DNA of 64,000 nucleotides from JAEUOS01 sp046160545. Lineage in GTDB: Bacteria > Pseudomonadota > Gammaproteobacteria > Burkholderiales > JAEUOS01. Below are positions 20,273 through 29,184 of this stretch, in pieces (positions within the stretch are counted from its first letter, which is position 1; the number at the start of each line of letters is the position of its first letter). The translations under genes and the position numbers were made by a program. Location: contig JBJXGS010000093.1 in the NCBI GenBank assembly GCA_046160545.1, positions 11,130 through 75,129 of the forward strand. Reading direction: 5' to 3'. The notes below the pieces were generated by a model that saw only the letters and a program-made list of their open reading frames with translations, was not told the DNA's origin and searched no databases.

Positions 20273-21211
20273 ATGACTCGCCCGACCACGCACGTCGTGG
20301 CCGCGGTCTTAGAGCGCGTCGACGGTAGCTACCTGCTCGCACAACGTCCTGCCGGCAAGGTTTACGCCGGATATTGGGAGTTCCCCGGAGGGAAAGTCGA
20401 GCCCGGCGAAAGTGAGCACGCGGCGCTGGTCCGCGAAATTCGCGAAGAGCTAGGCATCGAGGTCCGCCACGCCTTTCCTTGGATTGTGCGACGCCACGAG
20501 TACGAACACGCCTCGGTGCGCATCCGTTTTTTCCGTGTCACCGATTGGGCAGGCTCGCCACGCGGACTCGACGGGCAGCGCTTCGAATTTCAGCAGGTCG
20601 GCCGCGAATCAGTCGGCCCGATGTTGCCGGCCAACGGTCCTGTCCTCGCCGCGCTGCGCCTGCCGACCCGCTACGCTATCAGCTGCTGCTCGATTCTGGG
20701 CGAAGCGCTTTTTCTAGTCCGATTGGAAATCGCACTCCGCTCAGGACTAAGAATGGTCCTCGTGCGGGAGCCGACCCTCGATTCAAAAGCGCTCGAGCGC
20801 CTTACCGGCGAGGTACTTGCACGTTGTCGCGACCACGGTGCCCGGGTACTGGTGAGTGCCAACATGGCCGTCGCGGCTGCTGCCCGCGCCGACGGAGTCC
20901 ACCTGCGCGCGGCACAGCTTTCAAGCATCAAAGTACGCCCGGATTTCGAGTTGATCTGCGCCTCGACCCATGATGCACATGAACTCGAGCGAGCCGCCGC
21001 AACAGGCTGCGATTTCGCTGTGCTCGGTCCCGTATTGCCAACCCCGTCGCACCCCGACTCGCCCGGAATGGGATGGGATCGCATGGCAAACTTGATCGCG
21101 GACTCGGCGCTCCCGGTTTTTGCGTTGGGCGGGGTCTCAGGCGAACAGCTTGACATCGCGCGCAGCAAAGGGGCGCACGGCATTGCGATGCTTCGCGCAG
21201 CCTGGCGGTAA
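20273..21211 (+). CDS. Nudix (MutT-like) hydrolase fused to a ThiE-like domain
   Basis: It has 312 residues in two parts. Residues 1-130 are a MutT-type Nudix domain with the full box starting GGKVEPGESEHAALVREI and ending EELGIE, which removes oxidised dGTP (8-oxo-dGTP) from the pool in MutT proteins. Residues about 134-312 look like thiamine-phosphate synthase (TMP synthase) fold: LVSANMAVAAAARADGVHLR, CASTHDAHELERAA, FAVLGPVLPTPSHPD, FALGGVSGEQL. This fusion is common in proteobacteria; the ThiE-like part is not known to make thiamine. Whether it hydrolyses 8-oxo-dGTP is inferred from the Nudix box. Confidence 0.9.
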   Translation: MTRPTTHVVAAVLERVDGSYLLAQRPAGKVYAGYWEFPGGKVEPGESEHAALVREIREELGIEVRHAFPWIVRRHEYEHASVRIRFFRVTDWAGSPRGLDGQRFEFQQVGRESVGPMLPANGPVLAALRLPTRYAISCCSILGEALFLVRLEIALRSGLRMVLVREPTLDSKALERLTGEVLARCRDHGARVLVSANMAVAAAARADGVHLRAAQLSSIKVRPDFELICASTHDAHELERAAATGCDFAVLGPVLPTPSHPDSPGMGWDRMANLIADSALPVFALGGVSGEQLDIARSKGAHGIAMLRAAWR

Positions 21212-21224
21212 GGCGGCGGAGGAG

Positions 21225-21413
21225 CTATTGCTCCATGCGTCCAGGGTCACCGGCAGGATCCAAGTCTTCGGCGGCCGGGACGCGGTAGCCTTCATTGGCC
21301 CATGCACCAAGGTCAATCAACCTGCAGCGCTCGGAACAGAAGGGACGATGCCGGCTCATCGGCCCCCACGCAACGGGAACCGCGCACACCGGGCAGGCAA
21401 CAACGGATCCCAT
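21225..21413 (-). CDS. yacG: DNA gyrase inhibitor YacG (zinc-ribbon)
   Basis: It has 62 residues. Two cysteine pairs form the zinc site: CPVC and FCSERC, with RCRLIDLGAWANEGY as in YacG. YacG binds GyrB and inhibits gyrase in E. coli. It starts two bases after the zapD stop and is in the usual zapD-yacG order, with coaE just upstream, as in E. coli (coaE-zapD-yacG). Confidence 0.93.
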   Translation of the reverse strand: MGSVVACPVCAVPVAWGPMSRHRPFCSERCRLIDLGAWANEGYRVPAAEDLDPAGDPGRMEQ

Positions 21414-21415
21414 CT

Positions 21416-22237
21416 TTACAGGTTGCAGTAGGTCAGCTCGAAGGGCACATTCACTTCCGCCTGGCGCGGTCGCTGCGCTGCCCAGCCTCCGATGCTGTCG
21501 GCTGCAATGCTCATGAAGCGAATCATAAGGGCGTACTTGTTGGCGCTGATCTCGGGCACGAATTCGTGGTCCCGGGCCACGCGCAGCCGCACCAGCTGGG
21601 CAACCCGGCCGGAGAGCATCTGCTGAAACTGGCCTTGCGTGGCGACCAGGTCTGCCGGCTTGCCGCTATCGCGCAGGAGCTTCAGGACGATTCCGATGCC
21701 ATCGCGCACCGGCAGTAGCGGCGCGAGCCAGGCGTTGATGTCGGCCAAGCGCGCTTCGGCTGGTCGATTGAGCCAAAAATGATAGGAAGGCAGGTCAAAC
21801 TCACAAGCGCCGCCCGGGATGTTCACCCGGCTCTTCACGCCCATCAGCCATTCGTTTTCGCGCAGGTGCTGGCCGGTTCGCGTCGCATTGGCGGCCAGTG
21901 CCACATAGGTCTCATCGGCTTCGCCAAGCACACGTTCGAGCGCCGTTTGGGCGACCTCGGGCGAACCTCGGTAGGTTGACAACACCTGCCGCTGCCGCTC
22001 CAGTTCCTGCATCAGGTCCGACTTCAGGTCAGCCCGCCCGGCGACGTCGATGATTTCGAATAGGGCGGCCAGGGCAGTGTGATGATCAAGGGAGTCACTG
22101 CGTGCCAGGAAATGCCGCATACGCTCGAACAAATCCTCCAGACGCAATAGCGTTCGGATTCGTTCCGACAGCGGGTACTCGTAGGTGATCACCGGATTCC
22201 AAGCGCCGGGCCGGAAATGCTCGGGATTGTGCAACAT
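21416..22237 (-). CDS. zapD: Cell division protein ZapD
   Basis: ZapD (YacF) crosslinks FtsZ protofilaments at the Z ring. It has 273 residues and the characteristic start YEYPLSERIRTLLRLE, the alpha-helical middle (LMQELERQRQVLSTYRG) and the beta-rich C-terminal part (PFELTYCNL). The chosen ATG gives about 15 extra residues before the conserved start compared with E. coli. It is 48 bases after coaE, same strand, and very likely in one operon with pilBCD and coaE. Confidence 0.92.
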   Translation of the reverse strand: MLHNPEHFRPGAWNPVITYEYPLSERIRTLLRLEDLFERMRHFLARSDSLDHHTALAALFEIIDVAGRADLKSDLMQELERQRQVLSTYRGSPEVAQTALERVLGEADETYVALAANATRTGQHLRENEWLMGVKSRVNIPGGACEFDLPSYHFWLNRPAEARLADINAWLAPLLPVRDGIGIVLKLLRDSGKPADLVATQGQFQQMLSGRVAQLVRLRVARDHEFVPEISANKYALMIRFMSIAADSIGGWAAQRPRQAEVNVPFELTYCNL

Positions 22238-22285
22238 GGGCCGCGGCTTGACAATCGGAATCTGGGGTTCGCAGCCAGGCGCGCG

Positions 22286-22912
22286 TCAGGCTGGGCGTCC
22301 CGCCGCGAGCGCCAGGTAGTCCGCGTGCAGTGCCGCAACCTGTGCAGCGAGGTCCTTGCGCGGACCGTCATTGTCAATCACGTCATCGGCGTGCGCGAGC
22401 CGCTCCGCACGGCTGGCCTGTGCAGCCATGATGCGCCGTACTGCGGACTCGTCAAAACCGTTGCGGCGCTTGACTCGCTCAATCTGGGTTTCTTCCTGAC
22501 AATCGACCACAAGAATGCGATTGAAGCGGTCCCGCCAGGCGGCGTCACGCCTGGCAGCTTCTACCAGGAGCGGCACCATCAGCATGCAGTACCCGGACGC
22601 ACAGGCCCGCACCTGTCGCTCGCTCTCGGACCGCACCAACGGGTGCAATACGGCCTCAAGCCGCGCGCGTTCCTCTGGCCGCCCGAACACCCGCTCACGC
22701 ATCGCTGCGCGGTCCATCGAACCATCCGCCGCGATGAACGCGTCGCCGAACGCTTCGCGGATTGCGGCGATTGCGCGCCCGCCCGGGGCGGTCAGCGAAT
22801 GGGCGATCGCATCAGCGTCGACGATTGTGGTGCCCAGCCGTGCGAACTCATCGCCGATGGTTGACTTGCCGCTGCCGATCCCGCCAGTCAGGCCTACGAC
22901 AAAGGGCCGCAT
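22286..22912 (-). CDS. coaE: Dephospho-CoA kinase
   Basis: CoaE adds the 3' phosphate to dephospho-CoA, the last step of CoA synthesis. It has 208 residues, with the P-loop TGGIGSGKS (9-17), the DADAIAHSLT motif and the lid region RPEERARLEAVLHPLVR. It starts two bases after the pilD stop, the standard pilD-coaE arrangement. Confidence 0.95.
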   Translation of the reverse strand: MRPFVVGLTGGIGSGKSTIGDEFARLGTTIVDADAIAHSLTAPGGRAIAAIREAFGDAFIAADGSMDRAAMRERVFGRPEERARLEAVLHPLVRSESERQVRACASGYCMLMVPLLVEAARRDAAWRDRFNRILVVDCQEETQIERVKRRNGFDESAVRRIMAAQASRAERLAHADDVIDNDGPRKDLAAQVAALHADYLALAAGRPA

Positions 22913-22914
22913 GT

Positions 22915-23868
22915 TCAGCCGATCCCGGCCAGAGCGCGCAGGCTCGGCCCGAAAAACACGTAAGCAACACCTGCCAGCGCCAAGTACGGGCCAAAGGGGA
23001 TGCGCGACAGCATGTCCCGCTTACCCAAAGCCAGGAGCGGCAGGGCGATTATCAACGCGGAGACACAGGCCAGCACGGCTACGGGAAGGATTGAAGCCAG
23101 GCCAAACCATGCCCCCAGCGCTGCCATCAACGCGAAGTCACCGCGCCCCATGGCCTGCGGAATGCCGCGCAGGCGCTCTATGGTCCAGGCCGGCACAGCA
23201 AGGAAAAGATAGCCGGCGATGGCCCCGGCGACCGCCATCGGCAACGAAGTCCATACTCCCGCCAGGTTGACGATCAGGCCGGCCCATAGAAGCGGCAGCG
23301 TGCCGCTATTGGGCAGCCAGGTTGTCTCGGCATCGATGATCGCCAAAGGCATGAGCCAGAAAAACAGCAGCAAAGCGCTGACTCCGGCAAGCGACAGGCC
23401 GAATTTCGCGGCAATTAACGCCGCCATGACCCCGCAGGCCACCTCAACCACCGGGTAACGAACCCCGATCGACGCCCGGCACGCCGCGCAGCGACCGCGC
23501 AGCACCAGGTAACTAAGGACGGGAATGTTCTGCCACCATGAGATGGCATGACCGCACGACGGGCAGCGCGAACGCGGACGGGACAAGGTCTCCTGAGGCA
23601 GGGCAGCCAGCACGACGCGCGCATTCTTCGCAATCGTGTTCAAGGACTCCCCCAAGACGGCTCGCTCGCCCTCGGGCACACGCGGAAAAGCACTGCCCAC
23701 CTGCGCGGCAGTGACCTCGGCCCATTCGGCAACTCCGTCGACCTGGTCGCGATCCCAGACGCGGGGCAGGCGGTGGGTCACGACATTGATGAAGCTGCCC
23801 ACAGCCAGTCCCAGCGCGGCGGCCGTCCCGATCCAGAGTGCCGGGTAGGCACCGAGGGGTTCGAGCAT
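22915..23868 (-). CDS. pilD: Type IV prepilin peptidase / N-methyltransferase PilD
   Basis: PilD is an inner-membrane aspartic protease that cuts prepilin leaders and methylates the new N-terminus. It has 317 residues. The N-terminal cytoplasmic loop carries the four-cysteine zinc motif (CPSCGHAIS and CAACR), here preceded by an extra insert of about 40 residues compared with the shorter E. coli-type enzymes. The catalytic Asp pair is in LAIIDAETTWLP and MGRGDFALMAALGAWFG (GxGD). About seven membrane helices follow. The gap to pilC holds a perfect hairpin. Confidence 0.95.
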   Translation of the reverse strand: MLEPLGAYPALWIGTAAALGLAVGSFINVVTHRLPRVWDRDQVDGVAEWAEVTAAQVGSAFPRVPEGERAVLGESLNTIAKNARVVLAALPQETLSRPRSRCPSCGHAISWWQNIPVLSYLVLRGRCAACRASIGVRYPVVEVACGVMAALIAAKFGLSLAGVSALLLFFWLMPLAIIDAETTWLPNSGTLPLLWAGLIVNLAGVWTSLPMAVAGAIAGYLFLAVPAWTIERLRGIPQAMGRGDFALMAALGAWFGLASILPVAVLACVSALIIALPLLALGKRDMLSRIPFGPYLALAGVAYVFFGPSLRALAGIG

Positions 23869-23887
23869 CAGCGCGACCTAGGCAAGC

Positions 23888-23908
23888 GCCGCGGCACCTT
23901 GCCGCGGC
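23888..23908 (-). other. Intercistronic hairpin between pilC and pilD
   Basis: GCCGCGGCA (23888-23896) and TGCCGCGGC (23900-23908) form a perfect 9-base stem with a 3-base loop, in the 52-base gap between pilC and pilD. No U run follows on the minus strand, so it may pause RNAP or protect mRNA. Confidence 0.5.
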
Positions 23909-23920
23909 ACCGAATCGGCG

Positions 23921-25138
23921 TCAGACGACCGCGCCCAGCTTGAAGATCGGCAGGTACATGGCGATGACCATACCGCCGATCAGCGTACCCAGGACGACCA
24001 TGATCATGGGTTCCATGAGGCTGGAAAGCGCTTCGACCGCATCGTCCACTTCGGCCTCGAAAAAGTCGGCGACCTTGGAAAGCATTGAATCAAGCGCACC
24101 CGACTCCTCGCCGATGGAAACCATCTGGATGACCATGCTGGGAAACACCTGCGAGTTCTGCATCGCAACCGTCAGGCTGGTACCGGTCGCGACCTCGCCC
24201 TGGATGGCCTTGGTCGCCATGACATAGACCTGGTTGCCGGACGCGCCACCCACCGAATCGAGCGCCTCCACGAGGGGAACGCCGGCTGCAAACATGGTCG
24301 ACAGCGTGCGGGTCCAGCGCGCGATGGTCGCCTTGCGCACCAGATCGCCGAACACCGGCGCGCGCAACATCAGCTTGTCCATGAAGATCTGCATGGGTTT
24401 GGAACGTTTCCACGACTCGAAGAAGAAGTAGAAGCCGAAGCCCATGGCGCCGAAGATGGCCCACCAATAACTGACGAAAAAGTCGGAAATCGCCATGATC
24501 ACAAGCGTGGGCGCGGGCAGATCGGCCCCGAAGCTGGTGAACACCTGCTTGAACGCGGGGATCACGAAAATCATGATGACCGCCGTGATGATGAATGCCA
24601 CCACGATGATCGAGATCGGGTAGAACAATGCCGACTTGATCTTGCTCTTGATGGCGAGGATTTTTTCCTTGTAGGTCGCCAGGCGATCGAGCAGGGTCTC
24701 CAGGATACCGGCCTGCTCGCCGGCGGCGACGAGATTGCAGAACAAGGGATCGAAATAAAGCGGATACTTGCGAAACGCCTGGTTCAGGCTCGAACCGGTT
24801 TCGACCTCGGTCTTGAGCTCGAACAAAAGGCGCGCGACCGCGGGATTGGAATGCCCTTTGCCCACGATGTCGAATGACTGCAAAAGCGGGACGCCGGACT
24901 TCATCATCGTCGCCAGCTGTCGCGTGAAGAGCGTGATGTCCTTGTCGGACACCTTGCCACCCTTCTTGAAGGTCTGCTTTTTGACCTTCGTGACCATGAT
25001 GCCCTGGCGGCGCAAGGTCGCGTTGACGACCGCGTCGCCGCTGGCGCGCAACTCGCCGCGCACGGTCTTGCCGGCCTTGTCCTTGCCTTCCCAGGAGAAA
25101 TTGAACTCCTTGGGCCCCTTCGCAACAGCTGTAGCCAT
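23921..25138 (-). CDS. pilC: Type IV pilus inner-membrane platform protein PilC
   Basis: PilC is the inner-membrane platform that couples PilB/PilT motor action to pilin assembly. It has 405 residues from the ATG at 25136-25138, which follows a strong GGGAGG; the longer frame to 25171 lacks one. Two T2SSF domains are visible, around 75-195 and 275-395, each with the FTRQLATMMKSGVPLLQSFD or WTRTLSTMFAAGVPLVEALD type repeat, with three membrane helices. It lies 64 bases after pilB. Confidence 0.95.
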   Translation of the reverse strand: MATAVAKGPKEFNFSWEGKDKAGKTVRGELRASGDAVVNATLRRQGIMVTKVKKQTFKKGGKVSDKDITLFTRQLATMMKSGVPLLQSFDIVGKGHSNPAVARLLFELKTEVETGSSLNQAFRKYPLYFDPLFCNLVAAGEQAGILETLLDRLATYKEKILAIKSKIKSALFYPISIIVVAFIITAVIMIFVIPAFKQVFTSFGADLPAPTLVIMAISDFFVSYWWAIFGAMGFGFYFFFESWKRSKPMQIFMDKLMLRAPVFGDLVRKATIARWTRTLSTMFAAGVPLVEALDSVGGASGNQVYVMATKAIQGEVATGTSLTVAMQNSQVFPSMVIQMVSIGEESGALDSMLSKVADFFEAEVDDAVEALSSLMEPMIMVVLGTLIGGMVIAMYLPIFKLGAVV

Positions 25139-25202
25139 GCGTCCCTCCCGATACCTGAACCCCGACTGCAACCCGCGCCCCCAAAGCGGGGCCGGCCGAT
25201 TG

Positions 25203-26918
25203 CTACTCGTTGGTGCAGCCCAACACTTCCTCGACGGTCGTCAGGCCCTGCTTGACCTTGACGAGACCCGATTGCCGCAGTGTGCGCACACCTTCGCGCG
25301 CAGCCTGATCGGCTATGTCGAGTGCCGTGCCGTGCTTCAATATGATACGCTGAATTTCCTCCGAAATCGGCATCACCTGGTAGATGCCTACCCTTCCCTT
25401 GTAGCCACTGCCCTTGCAGCGGTCGCACCCCACAGGCTTGTAGGGCTGCCAGGAACCGTCTAGATCTTCTTCCTTGAACCCTGCCTCCAGCAGGGCTTCC
25501 GGCGGGACAACGGTCGCCTGCTTGCAGGTGCACAGGCGGCGCGCGAGGCGCTGCGCGGTGATCAGGATGACGCTGGAAGCGATGTTGAAGGCCGCCACGC
25601 CCATGTTCATCATGCGCGTCAGCGTAGTGGGCGCGTCGTTGGTGTGAAGGGTCGAAAAGACCATATGGCCGGTCTGCGCGGCCTTGATGGAGATGTCGGC
25701 AGTCTCGAGATCGCGGATCTCGCCCACCATGATGATGTCCGGATCCTGGCGCAGAAACGACTTGAGAGCCGCCGCAAAGGTAAGCCCGGCCCGGTCATTG
25801 ACATTGACCTGGTTGATGCCCGGCAGGGTGATCTCTGCGGGATCCTCGGCGGTCGAAATATTGATGCTCGGCTGATTGAGGATGTTGAGGCAGGTATAGA
25901 GCGAGACCGTCTTGCCCGAGCCAGTCGGTCCGGTCACCAGAACCATGCCGTAGGGGCGATGCACTGCCTTGAGCAGCCGCTCCTTTTCCTCCGGCTCGTA
26001 ACCGAGCGCTTCAATGCCGAGCGTGGCCGATGTCGGATCAAGAATCCGCATCACGATCTTCTCGCCGAACAGGGTCGGCAGGGTGCTGACACGAAAATCG
26101 ATCGCGCGGTTCTTGGACAGTACCAGCTTCATGCGACCATCCTGCGGAACGCGCTTTTCCGAGATGTCCAGCTTGGAGATCACCTTGATCCGCGACGCCA
26201 GCTTCTCCTTGATCGCAATCGGCGGCGAGGCGATTTCGCGCAAAATGCCGTCGGTACGAAAGCGGATGCGGTAGGTTTTCTCGTAGGGCTCGAAATGCAG
26301 GTCCGAAGCCCCGTCACGGATCGCGTCCATGAGCATCTTTTGCAGAAAACGGACCACCGGCGCGTCATCGACGTCCGGCATGGACGCTTCTTCAGCCTTG
26401 GCGAGAGTCTCGTCGTCGGTGAATTCCAGATTCAGGTCGTCGTCCGGAACATCGAGCAGCGACGCGCCGGCCGCCTCGGACATCGTCGCGAGGATTGTGC
26501 CGAGCTTGTCGTCCTCGACCACCACCGGATCGATGGCCAGCGAGGTCTGGAACTTGATCTGGTCTAGCGCCGCCTTGTTGGTGGGGTCCGAGATCGCCAC
26601 CGACAGCCGGTTGCCTCGTTTTGCCAGGGCGACGACCCGATGCTGCTGTACCAGTTTGCGATCGATCGCGTCGGTCAGCACCTGCTGTGCGTCGTAGCAG
26701 GCGAGGTCAAGCAAGGGATAGCCAAAGACTTCAGAGCCGAACTGCGCAATCTCGCGGGCTTCAAGCTTCTTCGACGCAATTGCCTGCTCGACAAATGTCA
26801 CTGAGGCCGCCTTGGCGTCGGCGACGATCCGTTCAGCGTCTTCGGACGTGATCCGTCCTGCCTGCACCAGCGCACGCGCGATGCCGGACAAGGTGTTGGG
26901 TAGCACCGCCGCTGCCAT
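25203..26918 (-). CDS. pilB: Type IV-A pilus assembly ATPase PilB
   Basis: PilB powers pilus extension. It has 571 residues: N-terminal MshEN/T2SSE-like domain (about 1-150), then the ATPase with Walker A GPTGSGKT (330-337), the Asp box (STAEDPAEIT), Walker B (DPDIIMVGEIRDLETADI) and the His box (TGHMVFSTLHTNDAPTTL). The tetracysteine zinc site is present (LCTCK and CDRCKGSG). The 277-base region upstream (26919-27195) holds no gene; I see no convincing sigma54 or sigma70 promoter in it by eye. Confidence 0.96.
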   Translation of the reverse strand: MAAAVLPNTLSGIARALVQAGRITSEDAERIVADAKAASVTFVEQAIASKKLEAREIAQFGSEVFGYPLLDLACYDAQQVLTDAIDRKLVQQHRVVALAKRGNRLSVAISDPTNKAALDQIKFQTSLAIDPVVVEDDKLGTILATMSEAAGASLLDVPDDDLNLEFTDDETLAKAEEASMPDVDDAPVVRFLQKMLMDAIRDGASDLHFEPYEKTYRIRFRTDGILREIASPPIAIKEKLASRIKVISKLDISEKRVPQDGRMKLVLSKNRAIDFRVSTLPTLFGEKIVMRILDPTSATLGIEALGYEPEEKERLLKAVHRPYGMVLVTGPTGSGKTVSLYTCLNILNQPSINISTAEDPAEITLPGINQVNVNDRAGLTFAAALKSFLRQDPDIIMVGEIRDLETADISIKAAQTGHMVFSTLHTNDAPTTLTRMMNMGVAAFNIASSVILITAQRLARRLCTCKQATVVPPEALLEAGFKEEDLDGSWQPYKPVGCDRCKGSGYKGRVGIYQVMPISEEIQRIILKHGTALDIADQAAREGVRTLRQSGLVKVKQGLTTVEEVLGCTNE

Positions 26919-27158
26919 CTATTTCCGATCCTCTGGTTCAAATCCGCCCCGGACAACCAGCATCCGGCACGACTTCGACGCCCGCCCCATACTCGAACCC
27001 GCTAGCATTCTAGCCAATGCACCCAAGCGCCATCCAGTGAAGCTTGGTAACACGCGTGCAGAGCGTGATGACATTAGCATAATCGTTGTGTCCTCTGATG
27101 CAGCGGGCGGTCCGAAACCACCCTCCTCTAGGCAGACAACTCAATAGGCGCCCGGGAT

Positions 27159-27175
27159 GCCAACACGGTGTTGGC
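27159..27175 (-). other. Perfect palindrome just downstream of tRNA-Pro
   Basis: GCCAACAC and GTGTTGGC flank a single G, giving a 17-base perfect palindrome that starts about 20 bases past the tRNA 3' end (minus strand). It could form a short hairpin helping tRNA 3' processing or termination, but there is no T run. Confidence 0.4.
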
Positions 27176-27195
27176 CGCGCACAACGTCGCAATGG

Positions 27196-27272
27196 TGGTC
27201 GGGGTGAGAGGATTCGAACCTCCGGCCTCTACGTCCCGAACGTAGCGCTCTACCAGGCTAAGCTACACCCCG
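27196..27272 (-). tRNA. tRNA-Pro, anticodon CGG
   Basis: The minus strand folds as a tRNA: acceptor stem CGGGGTG (27266-27272) with CACCCCG (27200-27206), the G-A-T loop region TAGCTTAGCCTGGTA, anticodon stem-loop CTACGTTCGGGACGTAG with anticodon CGG, and the T loop GGTTCGAATCC. The 3' CCA is encoded (27196-27198). It reads CCG codons. C1-G72 pairing is the tRNA-Pro hallmark. It lies between ispB and pilB. Confidence 0.97.
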
Positions 27273-27311
27273 AGGATGGGACAGCGGAGCGCGCGTACGG
27301 GATGCCGGAAA

Positions 27312-28280
27312 TCAGGCATTGCGCTCAACCGCGAAAACGCACAATTCTAGCAAAGTTTGTTGGCTGGGCCCCGCTGGCAGCGTCGCCAACAGGGCCGCGG
27401 CGCGGTCCGCTTCGGCGCGCGCGGCGGTACGTGTGAAATCAAGAGCACCGACACGCAGTATTGCGCCGAGTACGGCTTGAAAGTCCGCGGTCGCCGGGTC
27501 GGAGATGGCCGCTCGAACCAGCGCCTGTTCACTCGCATTACCGGCAGCCAGCACGCGCAGAAGCGGCATGGTTGCCTTGCCTTCGCTGAGGTCGTCGCCC
27601 AGGTTCTTGCCGATCTGCTCAACCTCGCCCGAATAGTCCAGCACGTCGTCGATGAGCTGGAAGGCCGTGCCCAGGCGCATGCCGTATTCCGCCATCGCCT
27701 CGCTTGTCGACGCAGGCGCGCCGACGGCCAGCGCGCCAATGCGCGCTGCCGCCTCGAACAGCTTGGCGGTCTTGAAGCGGATTACCTGTAAATAGCTCTC
27801 CTCGCTTACGTCGGCATTACCGACATTCATCAGTTGGAGTACCTCTCCTTCGGCGATTGAATTTGTCGCGTCCGCCAGGGCCCGCATGATGCTCATTTCT
27901 CCAACCCCGACCATCATCTGGAATGCACGCGAGTAGAGGAAATCTCCGACCAGCACGCTGGCTGCGTTGCCGAACACGGCGTTGGCGGTCTTTCGTCCGC
28001 GCCGCAATTGCGATTCGTCGACCACGTCATCATGCAGCAGCGTGGCGGTGTGAATCATTTCAACAACTGCAGCCAGAGCATGCGAACGCGAGTCGTTGCG
28101 ACCCAGCGCGGAAGCGACCAGCAGCAGCAGAACCGGGCGCAGGCGCTTCCCGCCGCTGCCGACGATGTATTCGGCCACCTGCCGGATCAATGGCACCTCC
28201 GAACTCAGGTTAGCGCGCAGGCAGGCATCCACCGCGGCCAGATCGGCAGCGATGACAGCATGTGGATCGAAACGGTTCAA
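27312..28280 (-). CDS. ispB: Octaprenyl (polyprenyl) diphosphate synthase
   Basis: A trans-prenyltransferase that builds the polyprenyl side chain of ubiquinone (about C40). The first Asp-rich motif is LLHDDVVDE and the second is LIDDVLDYSG; GGKRLRP is present. The start is unclear: TTG at 28280, with CAGG nine bases before, fits the family best (322 residues); the open frame runs to another TTG at 28325. It is divergent from rplU, the common arrangement in beta- and gammaproteobacteria (ispB-rplU-rpmA-obgE). Confidence 0.93.
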   Translation of the reverse strand: MNRFDPHAVIAADLAAVDACLRANLSSEVPLIRQVAEYIVGSGGKRLRPVLLLLVASALGRNDSRSHALAAVVEMIHTATLLHDDVVDESQLRRGRKTANAVFGNAASVLVGDFLYSRAFQMMVGVGEMSIMRALADATNSIAEGEVLQLMNVGNADVSEESYLQVIRFKTAKLFEAAARIGALAVGAPASTSEAMAEYGMRLGTAFQLIDDVLDYSGEVEQIGKNLGDDLSEGKATMPLLRVLAAGNASEQALVRAAISDPATADFQAVLGAILRVGALDFTRTAARAEADRAAALLATLPAGPSQQTLLELCVFAVERNA

Positions 28281-28400
28281 CGGCGGCCTGACTATGGTCG
28301 AATTTGGGCCCGTAGTATGGAACAAGATGCGGCGGCCCAGTATGAATTCCCTGCCAAGAAGTTGGACTATTCCAAACGTCTATGCGGACTTGTACCAGGT

Positions 28401-28429
28401 TTGACCCGGCCGCCGATTCCTGCTATTAT
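28401..28429 (+). promoter_or_regulatory. Sigma70 promoter of rplU-rpmA
   Basis: TTGACC (28401-28406) and TATTAT (28424-28429) are separated by exactly 17 bases, 94 bases before the rplU start. This is one of the clearest promoters in the window and leaves a leader of about 88 bases. Confidence 0.7.
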
Positions 28430-28523
28430 TACTGGCTCTTCGCGCCGCGTCTTTTTTTGCCTGTCCACGACTCGCCGAGTCTCCTCCGGCCCGGTTCGCG
28501 AGCGCCCACTGAGGATCACTAAC

Positions 28524-28835
28524 ATGTACGCGGTCATCAAATCCGGCGGCAAGCAGTATCGTGTCAGCGCCGGCGAAAAATTGAAAGTCGAACTCCTGAC
28601 GGCCGAGGTCGGGCAGGAAATCGTGATCGACCAGGTACTCATGGTCGGCTCCGGCGACGCGGTGCAGGTCGGCATGCCACTCGTTGCGGGCGCCCGTGTT
28701 GTGGCCAAGGTGGTGGCTCACGGACGCGGCGACAAGATACGCATTTTCAAGATGCGGCGGCGCAAGCACTACCAGAAGCGCCAGGGACACCGCCAGGGCT
28801 TCACCGAGATCGAGATCTCGGCGATCAATTCCTAA
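28524..28835 (+). CDS. rplU: 50S ribosomal protein L21
   Basis: It has 103 residues, beginning MYAVIKSGGKQYRV as in all bacterial L21, and ending with the basic region (MRRRKHYQKRQGHRQGFTEI). L21 binds 23S rRNA next to L20. The start is ATG at 28524 with GAGG upstream; the longer open frame to 28008 is not used. It is 12 bases before rpmA and shares its promoter. Confidence 0.97.
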   Translation: MYAVIKSGGKQYRVSAGEKLKVELLTAEVGQEIVIDQVLMVGSGDAVQVGMPLVAGARVVAKVVAHGRGDKIRIFKMRRRKHYQKRQGHRQGFTEIEISAINS

Positions 28836-28847
28836 GGAGCGCGAGAA

Positions 28848-29105
28848 ATGGCACACAAGAAGGGCGGCGGGTCTACCCGCAACGGGCGCGATTCCGAGTC
28901 GAAACGCCTGGGCGTCAAGGTCTACGGTGGTCAGGCTGTCGTGGCTGGCAACATCATCGTGCGCCAGCGCGGCACGCAATTCCACGCTGGTGACAATGTT
29001 GGCATGGGCAAGGACCACACCCTGTTCGCCAAGGCGGAAGGGCGGGTCCTGTTCGCGGTCAAGGGCGCCCGGCAGAATCGCACTGTCAGCGTGGTCCCGG
29101 CGTAA
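28848..29105 (+). CDS. rpmA: 50S ribosomal protein L27
   Basis: It has 85 residues. It starts MAHKKGGGSTRNGRDSESK, the typical N-terminal tail that reaches the peptidyl-transferase centre; there is no cleavable prefix as in Firmicutes. A good AAGGAG lies before the ATG. It is followed by a terminator. Confidence 0.98.
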   Translation: MAHKKGGGSTRNGRDSESKRLGVKVYGGQAVVAGNIIVRQRGTQFHAGDNVGMGKDHTLFAKAEGRVLFAVKGARQNRTVSVVPA

Positions 29106-29130
29106 CGATCACCGGCCCCGGCTCCAAGCG

Positions 29131-29165
29131 AAGGCCCGGTCGTGAAGAACGATTGGGCCTTTTGC
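29131..29165 (+). terminator. Intrinsic terminator after rpmA
   Basis: AAGGCCC (29131-29137) pairs with GGGCCTT (29155-29161) across a 17-base loop, with a T-rich tail (TTTTGCTTTTC). It would stop part of the rplU-rpmA transcript before obgE, which is not essential in equal amounts with L21 and L27. Confidence 0.65.
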
Positions 29166-29184
29166 TTTTCTGGGGCCAGCACCT

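Noticed and set aside
25644..26567. Plus-strand frame of 307 codons over pilB
   Set aside because: Antisense shadow of a clear pilB.
26919..27195. Sigma54 promoter before pilB
   Set aside because: The only GG/GC pair on the minus strand (TGGCGCTTGGGTGCAT) has 9 bases where 10 are needed.
27196..27272. tRNA-Pro as an integration site
   Set aside because: No integrase, no repeated tRNA end and no foreign genes next to it.
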